From assembly GCA_044223665.1 (NCBI GenBank), contig JBGALT010000020.1, positions 7,198-71,197 on the forward strand: DNA of 64,000 nucleotides, in the 5' to 3' direction. Numbering within the stretch: the stretch's first letter is position 1; each line of letters opens with the position of its first letter. Shown here piece by piece: positions 29,251-39,734 of this stretch. This DNA is from JBBSAT01 sp044223665 (lineage in GTDB: Bacteria > Myxococcota_A > Polyangia > Polyangiales > Sandaracinaceae). A program made the position numbers and the translations under genes. The notes under the pieces are model-generated. The model made no database searches. It was not told the origin of the DNA and saw only the letters and a list, made by a program, of their open reading frames with translations.

Positions 29251-29292
29251 CGCGGAGATCGACGCGCGGAGATCGACGCGCGGAGATCGAGC
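29251..29292. repeat. Short tandem repeat, three 14-base units
   Basis: CGCGGAGATCGACG occurs three times in tandem, the last unit ending GC in place of CG. It lies in the 61-base gap between convergent genes and does not form an obvious hairpin. Confidence 0.8.
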
Positions 29293-29306
29293 GGGCAGTG
29301 TCTCGA

Positions 29307-30311
29307 TCAGAGCGCGGCGAGCGCGAGGAACGCCGCGCCGAAGGCCGTCAGCGGGATCGAGAAGTTGTCGTCGATGCGGCGCGAGACGAGCTCGGCGACG
29401 GCCCCCGCGAGCGCGCCCGCGAAGGCCGAGGCGAGCGCGGCCGCGAGCCCGACCTCCGGATGGAAGAGCCCCACGTAGCCCGCGGCCGCGAGCCCGCCCG
29501 AGGCCACGAACGCGAGCGAGCCCTCGAGCGAGCGCCCGTTGACGAGGCGAACGCGCCCGTAGCGCCGCCCGACGATCGCGGCGATCGGATCTCCGACACC
29601 GAGCACCACCAGCGCGATCGCCGACGGCACCGCCTGCTGGCAGATCGCCATCAGCAGCACCGCGATCGCGTACCAGGTGGCCGAGTTCACGCGGTGCGCC
29701 TCGTGCGGATGTGCCGTGCGCCCGAAGAGCGACATGCAGAAGTCGTTGATGCGCGAGTCGAGGCGCCGGCCGATCTCGAGCGAGACGCCGAGCGCAGCGA
29801 CCGCCGCCGCGATGCCGATCGCGACGGTCCAGCTCGGCGCCAGCTCGAGCGCGAGGAGCGCGCTGGTGGCGCTCGCGAGATGGAGCACGTTCCGCGCGTA
29901 GTTGGTCGGCCGCAGGCTCGGGACGTGGATGTCCTCGCGCTGGAGCGCCCGCACGATCCGCTCGTAGGTGGGCTGGACCTGTTGGCGCAGCGCGATCCAG
30001 TCACTGCGCTGATCCCGCGTCGGCGCGTGCCGATCGAGCAGCGCGTCGAGGGTCTTCAGCTCGCCGCCGAGCGGCGCCGGCGCCGGCGCGAGCTCGGCCG
30101 CGCTGGCCCGCGGATCGGCCGCGTCGGAATGGGACCGGCTCGGCTCGCTCTCCGCGCCGGCGGAGATCGTCGCGATCTTCCCGCGCACCGAGTCGAGGCG
30201 CGTGCGCATCGAGGCGAGACGCTCGCGCTGCAAGCGACCACGATCGAGCTCGGCGAAGAGCTCGTAGAGCTCCCGGGCGACGTCACGGCTGGCCTCGAGA
30301 GTGGCTGTCAC
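29307..30311 (-). CDS. Dolichol/phytol-kinase-like membrane protein
   Basis: 334 residues from the GTG at 30311; a TTG at 30356 is a weaker alternative. The N-terminal half (about 1-135) is soluble, with an alpha-helical, charged character and an Ala/Pro-rich linker near 65-80. The C-terminal half holds about seven membrane helices and the CTP-dependent polyprenol kinase signatures: VLGVGDPIAAIVGRRYG near 250-266 and a KS-type SLEGSLAFV block near 276. Family members phosphorylate dolichol, phytol or diacylglycerol. The substrate here is unknown, and the N-terminal extension is unusual for the family. Single gene, convergent with the kinase. Confidence 0.75.
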   Translation of the reverse strand: MTATLEASRDVARELYELFAELDRGRLQRERLASMRTRLDSVRGKIATISAGAESEPSRSHSDAADPRASAAELAPAPAPLGGELKTLDALLDRHAPTRDQRSDWIALRQQVQPTYERIVRALQREDIHVPSLRPTNYARNVLHLASATSALLALELAPSWTVAIGIAAAVAALGVSLEIGRRLDSRINDFCMSLFGRTAHPHEAHRVNSATWYAIAVLLMAICQQAVPSAIALVVLGVGDPIAAIVGRRYGRVRLVNGRSLEGSLAFVASGGLAAAGYVGLFHPEVGLAAALASAFAGALAGAVAELVSRRIDDNFSIPLTAFGAAFLALAAL

Positions 30312-30513
30312 GGCGGGGGAAGAGAACGCCACCGAGGGCGCTCGCGCAAGGAACAACCCTCACGCGACCGCCGCGATTCGGTCATGTTTTCGTCACGGCG
30401 TCGCGCCGCGCCGCGCCGCGTCAGGCGCGTGAGCCTGCGGCGGATGGAGAGGGGTGAGCGGGATCCGGCTCCGCCGGTCCGGCGAGGGGGCGTGCTCAGC
30501 GCCCCCTCGAGAA

Positions 30514-32424
30514 TCAGAAGACGGGCACCTGCTCGTAGCAGCGGCCCATGTAACAGAACTCGCCGCCGCAGTCCTGGTTGCCCGTGCAGCCCTGGCGCTC
30601 GACGTGCGTCACCCACTGCGCGATGTGGTTGCCGCTCTCGATGTTCTGGAACGGCAGGCGGATGGCCGGGCGGATCGGCTGCATGCCCATCGCCGCGCGG
30701 GTCGGATCGAAGGCCGCCATCCAGATCTGGTAGCGCGCCTGATCGCCGTAGCGCAGGCCGTAGCCGCGCGCCGTCGCCCACGCGATCCAGAAGAGGTCGT
30801 GACCGTGGTCGTGATAGACGGTCGGATCGAACTTCGGCCACGACGCGCAGACACCGTCGTTGGGGCGGTCCGAGGGACCGATGCCGCTGAGCTGCGTCGC
30901 GACCCCGCCACCGTCGGACGACACGAACCACATCTCGGCGTCCGTGACGCAGTCACCGGCGCCGCCGCTCGAGTCGCCCGCGCCCATCGAGCCGATGTTC
31001 GACGGCGAGCGGTTGTAGACGACCCAGTTGCCGTCGGGCGAGTACGTCGGGTGGTAGTTGTTGCCGCCCGCCGCGTCCGCCAGCACGGGGCCCGGCACCC
31101 ACGCGCCGCCCGAGAGATCCACACGCGCGATGGAGCCGCTCGTGACGGCCGGGGCCTCGATCGCCGGTCCGCTCGCCACGCTCACGTAGACGATGTGGTC
31201 TCCGTCGGGCGACCAGTCCGGCATCGAGGACAGGCCCGTCGTGATGCCCATCTGCGTGATGGTGCCCGTCGCGGGATCCATGATGTTGAGGCCGCGCGGC
31301 GCGCTCACGACGAGCTGCGCGTTGTCGGGGCTGAACGAGTAGAAGTTGGGCTGGGCGGGGAAGCCGCCGCCCGACGCGGGCCGCCGCAGCAGGCGGGTGC
31401 GCATGGCGACGTCGAAGATCTGGAGCGTGCTGGTCGGGATGCCCGTGCCCACCGCGATGCGCGAGCCGTCGCGCGAGAGCGTGTGGCAGCCGACGCACAT
31501 CGTGCCGGCGCCCGTCTGCGCGACGCCGAGGAAGCGCTCCTCGACCGCGCCCGGGACGCCGAACTCGTAGCGCATGATCGCGCCGCCCGCGGCGTTCCAG
31601 TAGTAGACGCCGCCCGTGATGTCCTCGTGCGCGACCGCGAGCTGGCGCGCCGCGGCACTCCCGATGCGGCCCGCCGAGTCGGTGCCCGTCAGGCGGATCG
31701 TGGCCGTCTCGCCGCGCGCGGCATCGGAGATGGCGCCCCACGTGTCGTGATCCGGCGTGAAGATGCATCCGCCGCTCACCGCTTCACCGCAGTCGAAGTA
31801 GACCCGCAGCACGACGGCGCTCGTCGTCACCTCGAGCCGGAACAGGCTCGACCCGTTCGGCATGAAGTGCAGCTCGAAGTGCTCGAGGTTCGGCGGGATC
31901 ATCGCGCCGTCGTCCGGGTAGACGATCGACGGAGCGTTGGCCGGATCGTCGGTCCCCTCGAAGCGCGTCGGGGCATCGGTGGGTGCGCCGGGCCCGAGGA
32001 TGTCCCGGTTCAGGTGGAGCGTGAGGCCCGTGGTGGCGCGGGCGGCGCCGAGCGAGGCGATGATCGACGTGTGCCCGCCTCGATCGGTGACGGACGTGAA
32101 GTGCGAGCCCGTGAACGTGCCGAGGGAGGCCGCGGTCCAGGTGACCATCGACGTGACGTCGGAGAGCGATCCGTCGGTCCCGATCTGCATCGCCGTGTAG
32201 TCGATCTCGACCGGCGCGCCCATGATGGTCGCCTCGTGGTCGAGCGGCGCGATCACGAGATCTCCCGGCGAGCTGACGTGCGCGTCGTTGCCCGACTGCA
32301 TGCCGCCGTCCTCGCCCGGCGAGACACCGCCGGTGTCCGGGCGACCGCTGCCGACCGTGCAGCCGGGAGCGAGAATCGATGCCAAGGTGATGGAGGCGAG
32401 CGCGAGCGACGAAAGACGGGGCAT
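30514..32424 (-). CDS. TolB/PD40-like lipoprotein with a CxxCH motif
   Basis: 636 residues from ATG 32424. The signal peptide ends in ILAPGC, a lipobox-like site, followed by an Asp/Gly/Ser linker. The first third is beta-rich and Ig-like. Near residue 305 a single heme-c-type motif MCVGCHTLSRDGSR appears, followed by repeated blade-like blocks (FSFSPDNAQLVV, PDWSPDGDHIVYV, PTYSPDGNWVVYNR) typical of TolB/PD40 beta-propellers. The C-terminus is Cys-rich (NQDCGGEFCYMGRCYE). If heme is attached it would happen in the periplasm. Neither electron-transfer role nor ligand is established. It is divergent from a VWA lipoprotein 103 bases away. Confidence 0.75.
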   Translation of the reverse strand: MPRLSSLALASITLASILAPGCTVGSGRPDTGGVSPGEDGGMQSGNDAHVSSPGDLVIAPLDHEATIMGAPVEIDYTAMQIGTDGSLSDVTSMVTWTAASLGTFTGSHFTSVTDRGGHTSIIASLGAARATTGLTLHLNRDILGPGAPTDAPTRFEGTDDPANAPSIVYPDDGAMIPPNLEHFELHFMPNGSSLFRLEVTTSAVVLRVYFDCGEAVSGGCIFTPDHDTWGAISDAARGETATIRLTGTDSAGRIGSAAARQLAVAHEDITGGVYYWNAAGGAIMRYEFGVPGAVEERFLGVAQTGAGTMCVGCHTLSRDGSRIAVGTGIPTSTLQIFDVAMRTRLLRRPASGGGFPAQPNFYSFSPDNAQLVVSAPRGLNIMDPATGTITQMGITTGLSSMPDWSPDGDHIVYVSVASGPAIEAPAVTSGSIARVDLSGGAWVPGPVLADAAGGNNYHPTYSPDGNWVVYNRSPSNIGSMGAGDSSGGAGDCVTDAEMWFVSSDGGGVATQLSGIGPSDRPNDGVCASWPKFDPTVYHDHGHDLFWIAWATARGYGLRYGDQARYQIWMAAFDPTRAAMGMQPIRPAIRLPFQNIESGNHIAQWVTHVERQGCTGNQDCGGEFCYMGRCYEQVPVF

Positions 32425-32527
32425 GCGGGCGTTCTCCGTGAGCAAGACGGACAGGGTAACCGAAGCGCGGCTGCGATCTTCAAGAGGGATCGTGCGCCCG
32501 GGCTGCGAACGGTCACACTGGGCCCCG

Positions 32528-33517
32528 ATGGCCCGTGCGCTTGCTCCCACTTTCCCGGCCGGTCTGCTCTCGATCGCGGCGGCCCTCGCGGCTGCCTCGT
32601 GCGGAGGCGGGCGGGCGACGCCGACCGAGTCGGACATGGCCACCTGCAGCAACGCGCGGGACGACGACGGCGATGGCCTCGTCGACTGCCACGACCCGGC
32701 GTGTGGGATCTTCTCGTTCTGCAGCCCCCACGACGCCGGCACCGACGCCTCCACGGCGGGCGATGCGAACGTCGACGCCGGCGACGGCGGCACCTGCGGC
32801 GCGCCGCTCGACATCGTGCTGACGGTCGACGTGTCGACGTCGATGACCGGTGAGCTGGCGGCGATCGGGGACGGCATCACGCACCTCTGGGACGTCGCGC
32901 ACGAGGTCTCGACCGATCCGCGCATCTCGCTGGTCGTGTTCGTGGACGACGTGCTGCCGGTGGACGGAACCCCTCCCTTCGCCGCCGACGGCGGGTGCAT
33001 GGCCTTCACCAACGTGGACGACCTGCGGGCCCAGCTCGCCGCCTGGCAGACGTTCTGCGCGTCGAACCAGAGCCCGGTCAGCCACCTCGCGAACCAGGAC
33101 TGCGCGGAGAACTCGCTCGACGCCATCGTGGCCGGGACGATGTGCCCGGTGCGGGACGGCTCGCGACGCGTGCTCGTGCACGTGACCGACGACACCTTCG
33201 TCGAGCGCCCCGCCGTGCTCTCGGGCGAGTGGGGCGGCGGCGTGGTCGTCCAGTTCAACTACCTCGAGGCGACGACGGCCCTCGTCGATCGAGGCTTCCA
33301 CGTCGGCGTCTTCGCGGAGACCGGCATCGGAGACGACTGCGGCGCGGGCCGCAGCCCCGACGTGGGCCGGGGCTTCAGCGGCCCGCTCGGCGCGATGTCG
33401 TCCTTGCCGGAAGTGACGGATGGGCGCTTCTGGGATCTGCGCGAGGTCCGCGCCGGCCGCCTCGACATGGCGAGCGAGATCGAGGGCTGGCTGCGCGAGC
33501 TCGCCTGCGGCTCGTAG
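32528..33517 (+). CDS. VWA-domain lipoprotein with one Cys-Asp repeat
   Basis: 329 residues. The signal peptide ends in ALAAASC (Cys near 25). It is followed by one copy of the Cys-Asp repeat, ATCSNARDDDGDGLVDC at about 38-54, then a Thr/Asp/Ala linker, then a von Willebrand factor A domain (about 95-325) with the metal-ion-dependent adhesion site DVSTSM. VWA domains bind protein ligands through a divalent metal. The repeat is the same type as that found ten times in the protein at 42384-43769. A surface adhesion or assembly role is inference. Confidence 0.82.
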   Translation: MARALAPTFPAGLLSIAAALAAASCGGGRATPTESDMATCSNARDDDGDGLVDCHDPACGIFSFCSPHDAGTDASTAGDANVDAGDGGTCGAPLDIVLTVDVSTSMTGELAAIGDGITHLWDVAHEVSTDPRISLVVFVDDVLPVDGTPPFAADGGCMAFTNVDDLRAQLAAWQTFCASNQSPVSHLANQDCAENSLDAIVAGTMCPVRDGSRRVLVHVTDDTFVERPAVLSGEWGGGVVVQFNYLEATTALVDRGFHVGVFAETGIGDDCGAGRSPDVGRGFSGPLGAMSSLPEVTDGRFWDLREVRAGRLDMASEIEGWLRELACGS

Positions 33518-33620
33518 CCGGGGCGCGACGCCTCTCTCCCCGGCGTGGGACCCTCTCCCAGGGTGGGACCGCACGCGGACGTGGTTGTGGCGCGCGACGG
33601 CGAGCGCGTACGATTTGCGG

Positions 33621-36293
33621 ATGACGTCACGTCTTCGCTTCTTGCTCGTCACGTGCTTGTGGGTCGCCGGCTGTGGAGGCGACCCACCCCCGGCCGCGGT
33701 CGACGTGGGCGCCCCGGACGCGAGCAGCGACGCCAGCAGCGACGCGTGGTCGCGACCCGACGCGTGGCGCGCGCCCTGCGAAGTCCCGCTGACGATCCAG
33801 ACCGGAGACGCGAACGGCCACCCGCAGCCGCTCGGCGCGGGGCCCACCGAAGCGCGCGCCGGGCGGATCGCCGCGAGCGAGCTCCCGGACTTCGACAGCG
33901 GCCTGCAGATCTGGGGCTCGGGCGAATTCCTCCTCGCCAACGATCGCATCGCCGTGGCGATCGAGGACGTGGGGCCTTCCGATCTCTACGACCCCTGGGG
34001 CGGCCGCATCACCGGCTTGGCGCGCGTCGAAGATCACCACCTCGTCGAGCCCGGGGACTTCGGCGAGTTCTTCGTGCTCACCGGGCGCTCGACGATCGTC
34101 ACGCGGAGCGTGACGGTGATCAACGACGGCTCGAACGGCGAGCCGGCGGTGATCCGAGCGGAGGGGCCCGTCGCTCCGCTGCCCTTCTTCGATGCGATCG
34201 TGCACGACATCTTCACCGACGCGCTCGACGACATGACGGGCGCGATCGACTACACGCTGGCCCCGGGGTCCGACCACGTGGACATCGCGATGACGTTCGC
34301 CAGCCGGCGCAACGTCGACGTCCGGATCCCGCTCGTCCTGCACGGCTTCCTCTACGCCGATCGGATGCCGCCCTTCGTCGACGCCGCCGGCTTCGATCAG
34401 GCAGGCGTCGCGACCACGGACTGGATGGGCTTCGCCGACGAGCGACACACCTCGTACGTCTACGAGCTCCCCGAGGGTCACTTCTCGACGAACATCGCGG
34501 CGTCCGGGTTCAACGGTCGCCTCGCGCCGGCACGCGTCATCCCGGGATGCGCCGTCACCACGTTCCCCCACGCCCGCATCACGCTGGGGGCGGGCCCCGA
34601 CGGGGCGCTCGCCGCCCGCGCGCGCGAGCGCGGCGACGCCGTCCGCGCGATCACCGGCATCGTGCGCGAGCCGGACGGCGCCCCGGCCGAGAACGTGCGG
34701 GTGACCGCCCTCCGCAGCGGCACCGGCGCGTGGATCACCCGCTCGAACCTCACCGGGCCCGACGGCGCCTACACGCTGCACGTCCCGATGGACGCCGACG
34801 TGATGCTCGAGCCGGTGCGGACGAGCAACGGACGCGCGCCCCAGGTCGCGGTCGCCGCGAGCGTCACCACCCAGGACCTCACGATGCCGCCCAGCGGCTT
34901 CTTGCACGTGTCGGCGACCGACGAGCTCGGCGATCCGATTCCTGCGCGCATCTCGGTATTCGCGGCCTCGGGCACGAGCTTCGCGGAGCCTCCCTCGATG
35001 TACGGCGAGGAGGACGTCCCCGACGGCCGCGTGGCGGTGGCCTACGCCATCGACGGTCAGGCGACCGTGCGCGTCCCCGTCGGCACGTTCCGCGTCGTCG
35101 CCTCGCGCGGCTACGAGTGGGAGCTCGGCGAGGACGTGCTCACGGTCACCGCGCACGGAGAGACGGCGAGTGCCACGCTCGCGCTCGAGCACTCGGTCGA
35201 CACCACCGGCGTGATGTGCGGTGACTTCCACATCCACACGCGCCGCAGCGCCGACTCGGGCGACGACGCCACGCTCAAGCTCCGCTCGGCCATCGCCGAC
35301 GGTCTCGAGATCCCGGTGCGCTCCGATCACGAGTACGTCGCCGACTTCCAGTCGATCATCGAGGCGCTCGGGATGCAGCACTACGCGCACGGCATCGGAT
35401 CGATCGAGATGACGTCGATGGAGCTCTGGGGGCACATGGGCGTCTTCCCCCTCGTCGAGGACCCGCTGTCGATCAACATGGGCGCGCCCGCGTGGCAGGA
35501 GTACCCGACGCCCGAGCACCCGGAGATCGCCCTGCGGACGATGGGCCCGCACGAGGTCTTCGAGCAGGTGCGCGTGCGCCCCGAGCACCCGGCGATCATC
35601 ATCAACCACCCGCGGGGCTCGACGAACTACTTCGGCTACGTCGGATACGATCCGATCACGGGCACGGCGCGCCGCACCGCCGACTGGGATCTCGACTTCG
35701 ACCTGGTGGAGGTCTTCAACGACAGCGCGTGGCGGGCCAATCGCGACGGAACGGTGGGCGACTGGCTCTCGCTGCTGGATCACGGGCGGCGCGTCTTCGC
35801 GGTCGGCTCGAGCGACTCGCACGGGATCACCGGCTCGCCGGTCGGCTACCCGCGCACGTGCGTCTCCCTGGGCTCGGACGACCCGATCGACGTCGACCCG
35901 ATCGTGGTGCGTGACGAGCTGAGCGCGGGACACGCCACCATCTCGGGCGGCATCTACGTGACGACGCGCGTCGGCGAGGCTGCCTCGGGCGAGACGGCGG
36001 CCGGCGTGGGCACGCGCACGAGCGTGCACGTGCACGTCGAGGCGGCGAGCTGGGTGGACGTCGACGCGATCGACGTCGTCGTGGACGGAACCACGGTACA
36101 GACGATCGACATCCTGCCGACCGATCGAGATCCCGCGCATCCCGCGACGCGCTTCGATCACGACGTCGACGTCGACGTCGCGGCCACCGGCTCCTACGTG
36201 GTCGTCGCCGTGTACGGCGATGCGACGCTCGAGCCCGTGCACCGCGGGCGCATCCCCTTCGGCGTGGCGAACCCGATCTTCTTGATGCGCTGA
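33621..36293 (+). CDS. Secreted PHP-domain lipoprotein
   Basis: 890 residues. The signal peptide ends in WVAGC (Cys near 18) and is followed by an Asp/Ser/Ala linker. The N-terminal part (about 60-330) is beta-rich. A carboxypeptidase-regulatory-like Ig segment (about 345-420) and a second Ig-like segment precede a complete PHP metal-binding domain (about 530-760): Asp535-x-His537-x-His539 in DFHIHTRRS, SDHEY, INHPRGS and SSDSHG. PHP domains are metal-dependent phosphoesterases or hydrolases. Finding one in a lipid-anchored extracytoplasmic protein is less usual than the polymerase-associated or HisK forms. It follows the VWA lipoprotein by about 100 bases. Confidence 0.82.
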   Translation: MTSRLRFLLVTCLWVAGCGGDPPPAAVDVGAPDASSDASSDAWSRPDAWRAPCEVPLTIQTGDANGHPQPLGAGPTEARAGRIAASELPDFDSGLQIWGSGEFLLANDRIAVAIEDVGPSDLYDPWGGRITGLARVEDHHLVEPGDFGEFFVLTGRSTIVTRSVTVINDGSNGEPAVIRAEGPVAPLPFFDAIVHDIFTDALDDMTGAIDYTLAPGSDHVDIAMTFASRRNVDVRIPLVLHGFLYADRMPPFVDAAGFDQAGVATTDWMGFADERHTSYVYELPEGHFSTNIAASGFNGRLAPARVIPGCAVTTFPHARITLGAGPDGALAARARERGDAVRAITGIVREPDGAPAENVRVTALRSGTGAWITRSNLTGPDGAYTLHVPMDADVMLEPVRTSNGRAPQVAVAASVTTQDLTMPPSGFLHVSATDELGDPIPARISVFAASGTSFAEPPSMYGEEDVPDGRVAVAYAIDGQATVRVPVGTFRVVASRGYEWELGEDVLTVTAHGETASATLALEHSVDTTGVMCGDFHIHTRRSADSGDDATLKLRSAIADGLEIPVRSDHEYVADFQSIIEALGMQHYAHGIGSIEMTSMELWGHMGVFPLVEDPLSINMGAPAWQEYPTPEHPEIALRTMGPHEVFEQVRVRPEHPAIIINHPRGSTNYFGYVGYDPITGTARRTADWDLDFDLVEVFNDSAWRANRDGTVGDWLSLLDHGRRVFAVGSSDSHGITGSPVGYPRTCVSLGSDDPIDVDPIVVRDELSAGHATISGGIYVTTRVGEAASGETAAGVGTRTSVHVHVEAASWVDVDAIDVVVDGTTVQTIDILPTDRDPAHPATRFDHDVDVDVAATGSYVVVAVYGDATLEPVHRGRIPFGVANPIFLMR

Positions 36294-36335
36294 CGGCGCG
36301 CCGAGCCGGGAAGCGTCACGGCAGACGGGGACGGA

Positions 36336-38152
<1,817 letters not shown>

Positions 38153-38156
<4 letters not shown>

Positions 38157-39187
38157 TGGGTGGCCTGGACCTGGATGCGCGAGCCTCGCCCGGCGCGCGG
38201 GCGCGTGCGTGCCCGCTCGGTGCCGATCGCGAACGGCGGTGGGCGATTCGGGTCGCAGTCGGGACCGAACCCGGCTGCGTCGAACTCGTAGCTCAGGCTT
38301 CCGCTCGCCGACTCGGTCACGGCCTGGACCGTGACGCGGTGCACGCCGGCGCGCGCAGGGCTGCAGTAGCTGAGGAGATAGAAGCGCTGGGTCATCTGCA
38401 CGATGCGCGCACCGACCTGGCGGAAGGCCTCGGAGATCGCCGCCGAGTCCTCGACGAGGACGTAGCCGTCGCGACCGACGTCGCCGAGCGTGCCCTCGTC
38501 GATCTCGCTGCCGACGCCGATCGCGAACACGTCGTAGGGGCTCTCGTCGATCGCGTGGCCCATGTCGCGCCGCGTGACGCGCGCCGCGTGATCGGTGCCG
38601 TCGGTGAAGACGACCAGCGTGCCGAAGCGGAGCGGCACCTGCGAGTGCCCGAGCGCCTCGTCGAGCGTCGCGAGCCCTCGCACCACCGCACCGTGGAGGT
38701 TGGTCGACGGATCGCGCGGATGGAAAGCACCGAGGCGCGCCACACCCGCGGTCGCGCCGCCTTCGGTCGTGAAGCCGACGATCTCGTGGATCTCCTCCTC
38801 GCCGTCGAACGCGTAGACCGCGACGCGCTGCGAGCTGCCCTCGACCTGCGAGACGAGCTCGGTCGCCGCGGCCTGGAGCACCGGCACCTGGTCGCTCTCG
38901 GTGACCGACCCGCTCATGTCGACGAGCAAGAGCGTGTAGTGCTCGGCCGCGACCTCGGGGTTGACGATCGTCTGCTGGCTCTCGGTCGGCGAGACGAGCG
39001 AGCCGTCCTCCGAGATGCGGAAGCTCTCGGCCGTGAGGCCTCCGACGGGCTCCCCGCCCGCCGTGTCGACCGTGAAGTACACGGCCACGTTGCTGGGCCG
39101 TTGGTAGGCCGAGTCGACGGGGGTGAGGCGCAGGCCCACGCATCCTGCGAGCGTGATCGCTGCGAGCGCGACGAAGGTACGACGCAT
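38153..39187 (-). CDS. VWA-domain lipoprotein
   Basis: 344 residues from ATG 39187. The signal peptide ends in ITLAGC (Cys near 16), a good lipobox. The mature protein is mostly one VWA domain (about 90-275) with a complete metal site: VDMSGS, then T and D residues of DGTD further on. The domain is preceded by a short Ig-like strand region (FTVDTAGGEPVGGLTAESF) of the type found in VWFA-related Polyangiales proteins. It is the first gene of a pair with the DEAD-box helicase, whose start overlaps its stop. Ligand unknown. Confidence 0.82.
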
Positions 39188-39252
39188 GGCGGCGCGGACC
39201 TTAGGTTCGCCGGCGTGCTCCGTCCACGTCTTTCGCGAGCGGGTGCGGCGCT

Positions 39253-39684
39253 TCAGCGCGTTCCGGCGACCGGGTTCAGGAACATCAGGCGCGCGACGAG
39301 CCACGTGATGTAGCCCGACCATGCGACGCCACCGAAGAGCATGAGCGCGCCGAAGCCCCACGTGCCCCAGCGGCCACCGTCGGCGTATCGAACCGTGTCC
39401 ATCCCGCGCTCGAAGAGCTCGAGCACGAACATGGAGACGAACGAGAAGCCGATCGACGCGATGAAGGCGCCCGAGAGCAGCGTGATCATCGCGCGCCAGG
39501 TGCTGATCGAGTCGAACGTCGCCTGGCAGCTGTTGCAGCGGTGCGAGTACGTGCGTCCCGTCGGCATGCCGCGGTTGTAGTGCTGCGTGACGTGATAGAC
39601 GGTGACCGAGGGCTGAGAGCACTTCGCACAGCGGCGCACCTCGCGACAGCGAGCGTCGTTGGACGTGTCGATCTCACCCCACAT
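39253..39684 (-). CDS. Small zinc-ribbon membrane protein, function unknown
   Basis: 143 residues from ATG 39684. A CxxC...CxxC pair (CAKC near 20, CNSC near 51) forms a probable zinc ribbon on the cytoplasmic side, followed by two transmembrane helices (about 64-85 and 105-130). The length and layout resemble the many small zinc-ribbon membrane proteins of unknown role. It is 50 bases downstream of the acyl-CoA dehydrogenase on the same strand, so they may share a transcript. Confidence 0.75.
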   Translation of the reverse strand: MWGEIDTSNDARCREVRRCAKCSQPSVTVYHVTQHYNRGMPTGRTYSHRCNSCQATFDSISTWRAMITLLSGAFIASIGFSFVSMFVLELFERGMDTVRYADGGRWGTWGFGALMLFGGVAWSGYITWLVARLMFLNPVAGTR

Positions 39685-39734
39685 GTCTCCGTGCTCCTCT
39701 CGGCCGTGGCAGCTCCGCGAGCCCTCGTCGGCGA

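Noticed and set aside
33627..36242. Minus-strand frame of 871 codons opposite the PHP lipoprotein
   Set aside because: Low-complexity shadow of the plus-strand protein, which has complete PHP motifs.
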